The notes below the pieces were generated by a model. The model searched no databases. It saw only the letters and a program-made list of their open reading frames with translations, and was not told where the DNA came from. The translations under genes and the position numbers were made by a program. DNA of 64,000 bases from Heterotrichella gracilis (lineage: Eukaryota > Sar > Xanthophyceae > Tribonematales > Xanthonemataceae). Positions within the stretch are counted from its first letter, which is position 1; the number at the start of each line of letters is the position of its first letter. The DNA is taken from assembly GCA_032358255.1 (NCBI GenBank), contig JAULBX010015973.1:1-64000 (forward strand), read 5' to 3'. Shown one piece after another: positions 1-9,613 of this stretch.

Positions 1-142
1 GGATGATGGACCTTGGGGCGAATGGTGCAATGGTGGTGGTGGTGGCGTGGGGGTGGGGGTGGTAGTATTGGTGGTGTTGGTGGTGTTTGGCAGCAGCCTG
101 GTTAGCTCTTGGGGCAGGGATGTGGGGTGCAAGGAGCGGGGC

Positions 143-296
143 ACTACCACCGGCGCCGCCTTGAACCCCAAACCCTAAGCGATAACCCCTAAATCCTTGT
201 AGGATGCACCCTAGCCATTTCTGCATCAGCTGACCACAGCCAGCACTGCCCTGAACCCCACTCCCTGAACCCTAAACCTAAACCTAAACCTCGCAG
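143..296 (+). repeat. Exon-edge echoes plus CCCTAAA-like tract before an SPT6 exon
   Basis: The start of the exon at 297 is copied imperfectly upstream. Bases 199-256 resemble 304-360 (shared GCACCCTAGCCA, CAGCTGACCAC, CACTGAAC-like blocks). A shorter copy at 148-168 resembles 341-360. Each copy is followed by a degenerate telomere-type tract (169-193 and 257-290, AACCCTAAACCTAAACC). The true acceptor TCGCAG lies at 291-296. The left flank (25-95) is a GGT-rich simple repeat. Confidence 0.75.
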
Positions 297-3200
297 GGTC
301 TTGGAGGTGCACCCTAGCCAGTTCATGATCCAGCTGACCACCGCCAGCGCCGCACTGAACGACGACGCGGCCTGGGAGCGGCGGTACCTTGCTGACGAGG
401 ACGAGTACTACAAGGTGGTCAGTGCGCAGGACAAGCAGGAAGCGGCGGCGGCGGGCAGGAAGGCAAAGGGGAAGGTGGGTGGTAGGGAGTGTGGTGGGGG
501 TGTGCGGTGGGTGTGGCAGTACAAACGACATGCGGGCATGCAGCATGCTGCTGGTGGGCATTGCGGCATGCACTGAGAATTACATATCATGGGTGTAATA
601 AAGAACGCACCTCGTTGTTTCCAGCAGTTTTGTAGGGCAAGTATCCTTCCAGCGTGTTGAATGCACCACTCTCGCATCAGATTGTCAATCTGATGTTCAA
701 ACTCCCCCCCCTTTTTCCCCCCACCGCAGACCTTCATCTCCCGCCCCGTGAAGCACCCCTCCTTCAAGAACGTGTCCATGGCCGAGGCGGTGGCGCAGCT
801 GGAGGATGCCCCGGTGGGCAGCGCCATCTTCCGGCCCTCCAACCGGGGCTGGAACTCCATCAGCGCCAGCATGAAGGTGCACCATTCGGATGCAGAAGGG
901 CCGCTCATTGTGCATACGGAGGTCAGGGAGGCTCCAAAGGTGGGTGGGTGGAAACCTATTTGAACCCTGGCAATTTTTTTTGTGCACATTGAGGTCAGGG
1001 AGGTGCCAAGGTGGGTAGGCGGGGTGTGGGGTGGGTACCCAAGAGAATCCTAGCAAGCCATGCGTGGGTGGGGGCATAATAGCAATGCTTCCGGCGCCGG
1101 CGATTTGGGACTAAAGAATCCCAAAGAACCATAGTGGGTAGGGGGTAGGGCGGGATCCGCCATTGCTGGGGAGCATGAAGGAAGCTCTAGGGCCGATGCA
1201 TGAGAACCCTTGTGAGGAACGAGCGATCATGAAGGACCACCCACGCCCACGCACATGCACACCATCGCAACACCCCCTGCCACTGTCCATTGCCCCTCCT
1301 GCACTACCCACCACCAGTGCCCTCCTCACCACCCACCTCCCACCCCCTGCAGAGCGGCGCCAACGCTGCCGCCAACCTGAAGCTGACCACCCCGCTCACC
1401 ATCCAGCTGTACGGGGGTGCCAACAGCGACAGCCAGCACTACGAGGACCTGGACGAGCTGGAGGCGCGATACGTGGAGCCATACTGCACGGCGGTGGCGC
1501 GGATAGTGGCGCACCCAAAGTTCAAGGAGGGCAGCTGGCCATCGGTTGAGGTGCGTGGGGGGATGATGGGGGGGTGCCTTGGGTGGGGGTGCAATGTGTA
1601 GGGTCACTATTCCACATATATTGTGGGAGAGTATGGTGGATGTGGCATTGCATTGTTCGGGTAAAACCACAGCGCAGGAGGCTTGCAGTGCATGCTAGCG
1701 CCACATGGTTACAAACCCATGTCCTCCCGTCCATGATCCATCCTCCACCCCACAGCAATGAAGGGCATTTCTGCAGCCCTAGTCAGTGCCGACAAACTAT
1801 TTATAAGCACTTGTGTGCAGGCGCATCTCTTCGCTGATGAACTTTAAATATACACCCTAATTCCGTCCTTTTTTCTACGATTGCAACTCATTGCCGACAA
1901 AACCTGAACACCCTCCCCTCCTCCTTTCTGCAGGCCCAGCTCATTGGCGACAAGAAGCGCGTGCCCCCCAACCGTGCCGTGTATTGCTTTGGCCTGGGCT
2001 ACGAGAAGCCCGGCACCTACTACCTGGGGTTCATACTCAGCAACACGCCGCACAGGGAGTACTTTGCCGCGCTGCCGTCGGGGTACTACTTCAGGGGGAA
2101 GGTGCGTGGTGGCGGGTGGGAGGGGGGGAATGGGAGGGAGGTGTGGTGCGCTCCTGGCAGCGGTGGGTGGTTATGGTGGTTGCATCATGCACTGCGCGAT
2201 ACCCTGCACGGCCTGTGTGTGAACCTTAATCGGCGCCTAGCTTTGGACATGTGTCAACAGCGCCCCCTTTCTGCCTACTGTACCGCGGGTGGATGCAGAT
2301 GCGCAGTCTGGTGTTCATCCCTAAACTCCCAACCCTTGGCCCCCTCTGCCCATGGGTGCTGTGCAGCCTGAGCCATACCCTAAACCCATAATTATATCTC
2401 CCTGCTCCCACAAACCATGTGCAGCTTGGATCACATCGTGGCTGCCTTCAAGAGCGATCCTAAACCCTAAACCCTGATCCCTCCCCCCGTAGGTGCTGTG
2501 CAGCCTGGACCACATTGTGGCTGCCTTCAAGATCGACTCCAAACCCTAAACCCTACTCCCTCCCTACGCAGGTGATGCGCAGCCTGGACCACATCGTGGC
2601 TGCCTTCAAGAGCAACCCCGCCGAAGCCAAGAAGAAGTACGCGATGGATAACCAGCACGAGGCGCCAGCCTACCGTCCCAACCAGACCCCCCAGCAGCAC
2701 TACCAGCAGCCGGATGCGCAGGCCTACGCCCCCCCCGCCCCCCCGCAGTATGCGGCGCAGTACGGCGTGCAGCCCAGCGCGGCATCGGACGTGGGGTACC
2801 ATGGGTATACGGCCACGGCGCCCTCAGGTGGGTGGGGGGTGGGGGTGGTGCGGAGGGTGTGTGTTGCGTGTGGAAGGCCGGGGGGAAGGTACAACCTAGA
2901 CAGGGTGGTGGTGTTGCGGCGGTGTTGCGGTGGCATGCATTGCGGCTGGTGGCCCGGTGTGGGGTCCGCTTGCAGAGTGCTGTTGGCCGAGGTCTGATGC
3001 ACGTGGCTGCAGCCCGGTGGCGCAATGCTACCACTCGCCGGGGTATTCGACACGTATGGATAACCCACATGCCTGTCGTTTCCTCCCCATGTGGATCCTG
3101 CAATTGACCGGCCCCCTTGGCTCCCCCTACCTGCAGGCATGGCGTACGCCTCCGCACCCCCTGCACCCCCTGCCGCACAGCCCTGGGACCAACCCCCCCA

Positions 3201-3504
3201 GCAGCAGTACCAAAGCTGGGGTGGCCAGTACCAGCAGCAGCAGCAGGCCCCGCAGCAGCAGCAGTACCAACAGCAGTACCAGCAGCAGCAGTACGAGCAA
3301 CCGCCGCAGCAGTATCCCTCCAGCGGGTTCGAGTACGGCGCTGCAGACTATGCTGCCGCCGCGGCGGCGCCGCCGCCGCCACCACCGCCCGCGGAGGCAT
3401 ACCCACACCAGTACCAACAGCAGCAATATGGGGTACAGCAGTACGGGGGGTATGGGGGGCAAGAGCCGCCTCCACCGCCTCCACCGCCCCCCGTGCACGG
3501 CTAG
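297..3504 (+). CDS. SPT6: Transcription elongation factor SPT6, C-terminal part (gene enters from the left)
   Basis: SPT6 is a nuclear histone chaperone that travels with RNA polymerase II; its tandem SH2 module binds the phosphorylated Rpb1 linker. Exons read as 297-474, 730-939, 1353-1550, 1934-2101, 2572-2827 and 3137-3504, all with GT-AG borders and matching phases, ending in TAG. The first exon (VLEVHPSQFMIQL) matches the end of the S1/OB domain and leads into a Lys-rich linker. Exons 2-5 are the two SH2 folds: the first has a phosphate-pocket-like FRPS motif, the second contains CFGLGYEKPGTYYLGF. The last exons form a low-complexity tail rich in Gln-Gln-Tyr and poly-Pro, ending in PPVHG. 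Upstream domains lie outside the window. Intron ends around the first, second and fifth exons hold duplicated exon edges. Family assignment is strong; tail boundaries are less certain. Confidence 0.93.
981..1010 (+). repeat. Copy of an SPT6 exon 3' edge in the following intron
   Basis: The last about 30 bases of the exon ending at 939 (TGTGCATACGGAGGTCAGG onward) recur at 981-1010 and are followed by a donor-like GTGGGTAGG. The copy differs by a few bases and small indels. No telomere tract separates it from the exon; the 41-base spacer contains a T-run. Confidence 0.7.
2358..2571 (+). repeat. Three upstream copies of an SPT6 exon start separated by CCCTAAA tracts
   Basis: The exon beginning at 2572 (GTGATGCGCAGCCTGGACCA) is preceded by three partial copies. 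One at 2358-2376 is short. One at 2416-2459 is about 40 bases, running through GTGGCTGCCTTCAAGAG. One at 2493-2539 keeps an acceptor-like CCCCGTAG directly before it and stays open in frame. Tracts of (C)CCTAAACCC follow each copy at 2377-2387, 2459-2474 and 2540-2554. The third copy could act as an alternative acceptor or a skipped pseudo-exon. Confidence 0.85.
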
Positions 3505-4315
3505 GCGGGGTGCGTGCACCTGTTTGTTGATGGCGTTGCGGGACTGGAGTAGACGTGTTGGATAGGTACAAGTGTGCGCTAGGCAGTGCGTTGGCTGTTG
3601 GCGGGTGGTTGTGGCGCCGTTGCGGGGTATTCTGGGGACCGGATTTATGTTCCAAGTGTGGCTCAGCTGAGCAGGAGGGACTCTGCCAGCTGTGAAACGA
3701 GCGGCAGTGCTGCATGCGTTGCACTGCACCATTGGCAGTTGTTGCATGCGGTGTGTTTCTGTGCAAGCAATTTTGGCAGTGCCCATTTTGGGCTCATACG
3801 TGCACCATGCACACAGTTGTGGCTCACTTGCAAGCCACCCCATTGGGAGGTGCTGTACGAACATCAAGTCCCGCCATGGCATGAGCATCATGGCAGCAGC
3901 AGTTTATGCTGTGTCAAGATTAAACACTGAGAGTAGGGCACAACAGTTTTTCTAGACGTATCACTGATACTGTGCAGCGTGCACGCCATGCATGCATGGG
4001 ATGAAGAGGGTGTCCTTGAGTTTGTCCACACTGTTGCAAACCCCTTGGGAGTGAGTAAACCCCGGGCGGGTGTGCCCACCGCCGGCTTGGCACGCGCACC
4101 ACGCACGATAAGAGTGCGTTGCAGGCTGCTGTACGTCTTTACACAAGGGCGAATACAACGTATCACCAAACTGCAGACGGTATCTGTATCGGCGGCTGTA
4201 CTTACCTAGCTAGTACATGTGACGTGGCTCTGCGCCCCCATCAAGTGTAGCATCACCCGACAGGCAACAGCTTGAGCTGTGCTACCCCCCCTACATCTAA
4301 GTCCACCTCGCTGCA
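3505..4315. other. Intergenic, SPT6 to ferritin
   Basis: Holds the SPT6 3' flank and the ferritin promoter. Frames are short and unconvincing. I see no recognised RNA gene or motif. GCATGCATGC-type alternation occurs near 3987. Confidence 0.5.
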
Positions 4316-6855
4316 ATGGCTTTCAGCATGAGCAGCGCGCTCTGCGCCAAGCCTGTTGCTCTGTTTAGCTCCAAGACATCGAGGTGCGTCAGATGCATGC
4401 ACATTGCAATTTTGGGGGCAGCTGCATCCACGCACGAAAGCCTGGAGCGGCCTGCGAGCAACCCACTTCAGGGCATGCATATTCCTGTTTGGGTTTGGTT
4501 TGCGCACCGATGAGTGGCTGCAACGCGCAAGAAAGTGGGGAAGCATAGCTGAGGAGGGTGCTCATGGCCACGTGTTACGCAACGCAGGGCTTCGGCCAGA
4601 GTGCCCGCGCGCCACCGGTATGCCACAGTGTGCGAGGCTCAGGCGGTGGACAACCTGACTGGAGTAGTGTTCGAGCCTTTCAACGCGGTATGTAGCATGC
4701 ATGCATATTCCGCCTCTTGGGCGCTGCTTGCGGCACCTAATCTAAACCAAGGCTTGGTCTAGTCAAGCACCCGCACTTGGTGGTCCTTAACCTTTTGCGT
4801 TGTGGGCACGGTTTTCCACGCCTTGGAATGCTAAGGCTGCATTGCTTGTCCACTTTCAGCCCTGCTGGGTCACTTTCTGCATGGCAATGCCGTCATCCTA
4901 ACCCAAAGAGGCATGTCATGACGTCCCTGCTGACCCATGCAGGTGAAGGGCGAGCTGTCCGTGGTGGACAAGACCAACAGCGCGGTCGAGTCCTTTGCTC
5001 GGATGGACTACCACCCTGACTGTGAGGCGGCTGTCAACGAACAAATCAAGTAAGCAGTGTGCATGGGTGCACCTTTTATAGCCCACCCTTACTAGCCAGA
5101 TTATACTCCTCCAAGTTGGACTTGTCAACCCTTGGACGAAGCTAGCTCCACACTACAACCCCTACGGCCACACCTGTCCATGGTAGTTGACACCCGCAGT
5201 GCTTGCGCTTGCAACCAGGGTTGTTTGGCCTCGCTGTTGAGAGGCATAGAGTCTATAAACACCTGCCATGGGATGCCCACGCCCCACCCCTGCGCGTCCA
5301 ACCGCACCCACAATCGTGGTGCGCAACGTACTTGAATGGTGTGCTCAAGCTAAATTTCTACAGCTTGCCAGTATTCTTTGAGCCACCCACATTGCATGGT
5401 GATGGTGCACAGACACTTTGCCCTTCGTGCTCACACCACCTAAAATTAACAGAGTATGATGAATAACTTGCGGCACCCCGTAACGGGCATAGGCACTACC
5501 CAGCTGCTCATGCGCCCCCTCCCGTCTGCAGCATCGAGTACAACGTGTCCTACGTGTACCACTCCATCTACGCCTACTTTGACCGCGACAACGTGGGCCT
5601 GCCGGGCTTTGCTGCCTACTTCAAGAAGGAGTCGGAGGAGGAGAGGGGGCACGCAGAGAAGCTCATGGCCTTCCAGGTGCGACCCTAAACCTGAAACCCA
5701 AACCCTAAACCCTCCTTCTTTAGGAGCCAGAGGAGGAGAGGGGCATGCGGAGGAGCCTTCCAAGTGCGACACCTAGTGCAGGGCTTATCAATTCTAGCAA
5801 CCCTAAACCCTTCCTTCCAGGTACTGCCGCCAACGAGTGCTGTCAGAAAGTGCACATGCTTTTACAATTCCAACCTCTCAAAATGCTGATGCCCAGCGTT
5901 TCAACGCCACTGGGTGCTCCACACCATCGCGAAATCTCCCCCCTGCCCTATGCAGAATGTGCGCGGCGGGCGCGTGCGCCTCCAGACCATCCTGGCCCCG
6001 GAGGTTGAGTTCAACCATGATGAGAAGGGTGATGCGCTGTTTGCCATGGAGCTGGCGCTGTCGCTTGAGAAGCTCAACTTCCAGAAGCTGCGCCACCTGC
6101 ACGACGTGGCGGACAAGTGCGGGGACGCGCAGATGGCGGACTTCATAGGTGAGTGGAACCCAGTCCAGGGGCACCCTGTCTAGGGTTCTTGGGTTGCTTA
6201 GGGTCGTGTTAGTGGCGGACGAGTGTGGTGACGCGCAGATGGCGGACTTCATCGGTGAGTGGAACCCAATCTAGGGGAACCCCGTCTATGGTTCTTGGGG
6301 TGAGCGGTGTTTGGGGTCTTGCTAGTGGCGGACGAGTGTGGTGACGCGCAGATGGCGGACTTCATCGGTGAGTGGAACCCTATGTAGGATCTTGGGGTGG
6401 ATGGTGTTTACGGTCTTGCTAGTGGCTGAGAAGTGCGGGGACGCGCAGACGACGGGCTTCATTGCTGAGTGGACGTGTAGAGTTTTGGGGTGGGCGTGTT
6501 TAGGGTTTTGCCAGTGGCTTACCCACCATGCATTCATGGCTATAGTTGAAACCCCCAGCAAGCCCAGTGACCAACTGCATTGAGACAGCTTGCATCACCT
6601 GCTGCATTGGAATGTTGGTCTCAGCCCGCTACATGACTGGATGATGCATTGTTGGTTTCAGCTCGCCATGCCTGGATTATCGCCATCCCCGTGCACACCT
6701 TGGCCGTCCACTGTTCCTGTTTCCTCCCTGCAGAGGGCGAGCTCCTGAACGAGCAGGCTGAAGCTGTGAAGAAGGTGGCGGAGTACGTGGCGCAGCTACG
6801 GCGCCTGGGCAAGGGCCACGGCGTGTGGCACTTTGACCGCCTGTTGCAGGCATAG
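4316..6855 (+). CDS. Chloroplast ferritin
   Basis: Ferritin assembles a 24-subunit shell that oxidises Fe(II) and stores iron, here predicted in the plastid stroma. Exons are 4316-4383, 4588-4687, 4943-5049, 5532-5676, 5956-6148 and 6734-6855. Phases all agree, giving 244 residues. The start [19 protein letters not shown] opens a Ser/Ala/Arg-rich transit peptide running to about residue 45, followed by an extension peptide ([13 protein letters not shown]). The four-helix bundle shows ferroxidase-type residues: [10 protein letters not shown] in helix A and [11 protein letters not shown] in helix B. The C-terminus is [15 protein letters not shown]. Length and layout match plant/algal ferritins. 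The introns after exons 4 and 5 contain copies of the adjoining exon ends, so mis-splicing or alternative donors are possible. Confidence in function is high. Confidence 0.95.
5684..5820 (+). repeat. Echo of ferritin exon 4 3' end with CCCTAAA tracts
   Basis: Bases 5722-5768 (GAGCCAGAGGAGGAGAGGGG onward) resemble the end of exon 4 (GAGTCGGAGGAGGAGAGGGG at 5630-5649, to CTTCCAG at 5676). The copy is followed by GTGCGAC, like the true donor. It is flanked by CCCTAAA tracts at about 5684-5712 and 5800-5812. Confidence 0.75.
6181..6470 (+). repeat. Three tandem copies of ferritin exon 5 3' end and its donor
   Basis: The last about 44 bases of exon 5 (GTGGCGGACAAGTGCGGGG to GACTTCATAG, ending 6148) recur at 6211-6254, 6323-6366 and 6422-6465. 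The first two are followed by the same GTGAGTGGAACCC as the real donor. Spacers carry degenerate TAGGGTT/TTGGGG motifs. Copies 1 and 2 share GAGTGTGGTGAC and so derive from one another. Copy 3 keeps the original AAGTGCGGGGAC but has lost the donor (GCTGAGTGG), so it arose separately. Confidence 0.88.
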
Positions 6856-8204
6856 GCGCCCAACCACCTTCTTCAGGCATAGGCTGAGGCGCGCATCTGG
6901 GGGTGGGTGTGCACCAAACAGGCACTACCAACTGGAGGCGTCAGCAGGCTACGCAGTCGCTTGGATAGGAATGCGAGGCTCGGTGGCGCGGTTTCTGCGT
7001 GCATGGTGCGCCCAGAAAGCGCTGCCAGGGGGGTGGGGAGCAAGGCGTCGATGGCTAAGTGCAGTGGAGGATGGCGACGAGTGTTGGGATGTGAGGCGAT
7101 GCGCGCACCACCTGTGGTGCTGCGTACCTTGTAGTGGAGCGCACAGGGCGTGGCTTGTTGTCACTGAGAGGGCGGGGATGTGGGGTAGGATGCGCATGTG
7201 GTGCTATTTGGACAGCTTTGCTACTCAAATGCGTTGCTATATTTCGTCAGATATTAATTTGATATTATCACTTGGAAGGCCTGGCATTCAGCAATGTAGA
7301 CTAGATAAATACTCCGCGATTACCCCTGGACCAGGTGGCGATGCGGCTGATGGTGAACTTTGCTTATACTGAGTGTGTGTGCCCATGCGTGCATATCATA
7401 ATCTAGGGTCGGGGTTTGGGCTCAGCTGCGTAGTAGTACCCACATGATACACCTTCAATGGTGCTCTTCAGGATGACATCACGACGTCAGGATAACCCGA
7501 GTCAATGGATATTCCTGCCCAACGCTGTACAGGTAGCATAATGGCACTGGCAGCTGTAAACAAAGTGTGAATTCAATTAATACTATGACAATCGTGCAGG
7601 ATAGATAATTCATGCTCCAAACTTTGAGGCTTAGCCAATCATTGGTGACCTGGTGCGAGCCAGTGGCCCTTTGACACCGCCTTTGCGCGTCCCCATTCTT
7701 TCAACGAAAGGCTTTCTTAACCCAGGGAATCCATAACGCTTCTGGGTGGTTTATGATGCCCTGGTGCGAGCCAGCTATTGTAGCTCCCTGACTCCGCCTC
7801 TGTGCGTCCCCTTTCTTTCTTTGTGTTTCCCTTGTTTATTTCTATCATGCACGTGGTTGCCTTCAAAAGGCCACATGACCACTTCATTGAGAGTGGCGTT
7901 TGCCCCCCAAGTGGCACTGCGCAGTTCCAACGCACTGGCTCGGGCAGCAGCGCACACATTATAAAAACCAATGGGGCCAGTGATCACCATTGAGGTGCAC
8001 ATGCCCCACACCAGGGACTCGTGGCACCTATGCCATACGTATGCCAATGGGCTGGACCACTGATGGTGTCTACACCAGCCTGGGGCTGAGCCTGGCAGAT
8101 GAAAAAGTGCTGCATGCATGACAGCTGTGTGGCCCTGTGTGCGCTCCCCTGCGCAAGGGTTTTGGCGAGGAACAAGTGTTGAGGGTATAGGTCATGGCTG
8201 AGCC

Positions 8205-8233
8205 TAGTTAGGGTTAGGGTTTAGGGTTTAGGG
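8205..8233 (+). repeat. Interstitial telomere-type tract, TTAGGG/TTTAGGG mixed
   Basis: Four consecutive units read GTTAGGG, TTAGGG, TTTAGGG, TTTAGGG. The last two match the Arabidopsis-type telomere repeat found in many green algae. The tract lies between genes and is not attached to an exon that I can identify. Confidence 0.85.
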
Positions 8234-8386
8234 CAGATTTCATGCGCAAAGGTTCCACCGGGCCTTTGAGGACCCAGCGCAGACCACGCAGCTGAAGCGT
8301 AAATCACCAACAAAAGTTAATGTCCAAATTTGGCGTTGGAGATGAGACAGCAAAGAGAGGACATTGCTCACCTGCCCCCTGCTGGG

Positions 8387-8480
8387 CACCCTGCCATGCT
8401 GTGCGCACCCTGGCCACGTGTGCACACCCTGCCATGCTGTGTCACACACCAGCTATGTGTGCAGCATGCATGGCAGGGTG
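8387..8480. repeat. Short direct and inverted repeat around CACCCTGCCATGCTGTG
   Basis: CACCCTGCCATGCTGTG occurs twice (about 8388 and 8426). An inverted partner GCATGCATGGCAGGGTG follows near 8464-8480. The arrangement could fold into a small stem-loop. No function is evident. Confidence 0.55.
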
Positions 8481-9613
8481 TCTGTGCCACACCTGGCTGT
8501 CTGACACATCCAGTATTGGTCATAACTGGGTCCACTGGAATTGAGCACTGCCAGTCACTGAGATAGACGCTCACTGCACATCAAGCAAACAGTTTTTGCA
8601 ACTGCATGAACAATATCTTGCCAATGGCCTAAACTCTGGACTCGCAGTAAGCAGCCAGTGCCTTTGTCAGTTTGTAGCTAACAAGTTGCCAAGCATTGCT
8701 TCTGTAACTTCCTGCCACAGCGATTGTATGCATGTGGGGCGGTACTTACGTGAGCAGTACTGTCCATCACTGTACTTCTGGTGGGGTACCCTTCCTCACG
8801 ATAATCATTAGCATGATAACAAAGGGCTGGAAGCAATCAGTGTATAGGGGGACATGCAATGCGAGCAAACGAGTTTGCAGCAAGCACCCATGGATTGTGG
8901 ATGTCCAATCCATTCGCCAGGCTGGCATGACAACAGTTCGTGGATGGCCTTTGCCCAACCGCATTGCCTGCACCCTAGCAGCTTCACAAATACCAACCTG
9001 TGCCGCCTTGTTCTTCGCCCACCAATACAATTTTTTGACACTATTGTTGAAGGCATTTTGTGGGTTATTCGCTCTGTACCGTCATGTCACCCTTCAAAGG
9101 CTCTAGGCTGGCAGAGTCTGTGGGTTGCACAACAGTGCTGACAGCCAGTTCCACTGACAGTGCTGACACTACAGTGTATATTCGTACAATAACCGCCCTG
9201 CTGACTCACTTGTTTCACACAAACCACCGGTGATACCCCAGTGCCACGTTATACTATTGACAGTGAACTCAGCAACCATATGGTATCATACCGGGTTGGC
9301 AATGCCGTGGTAGACTATCATAACGCAGCACAAGATGCTGACAGCAACAAAGCAAGCTACTGAGGGTGCCGACCGGGGCTCGCATATACATAATAGGTTT
9401 GCCAACTTAACTCGTGAGACTTGCAGTTCCAACTTCAAGCGTTGCTGGGTGCCAGCGTTGTCGTGAGTGTGTGGACGCGTGAGTCAATTGTTGCAGTTTA
9501 ACTGATACTATCTCTTCACATTGTGAACTCCCGGCCTGTTCACTCAGTGACAGTCTGGGTCCCCTGGCTGCTGTGCACTAGTAGTACCACAATCTAGTGG
9601 TACACACTTTAGT

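Larger units (their letters stand above)
6856..9613. other. Gene-poor interval after ferritin
   Basis: No protein I can recognise lies here and the frames are short. It contains the ferritin 3' flank, an imperfect direct repeat (about 7650-7705 and 7760-7815, sharing GGTGCGAGCCAG and GCGTCCCC..TTCTTTC), an interstitial telomere tract (8205-8233) and a small inverted repeat (8387-8480). Confidence 0.5.

Noticed and set aside
2606-3766. 386-codon open frame on the minus strand over the SPT6 3' end
   Set aside because: It is the antisense shadow of the Gln/Pro-rich SPT6 tail and of introns; composition is Arg/His/Thr/Pro low complexity with no domain.
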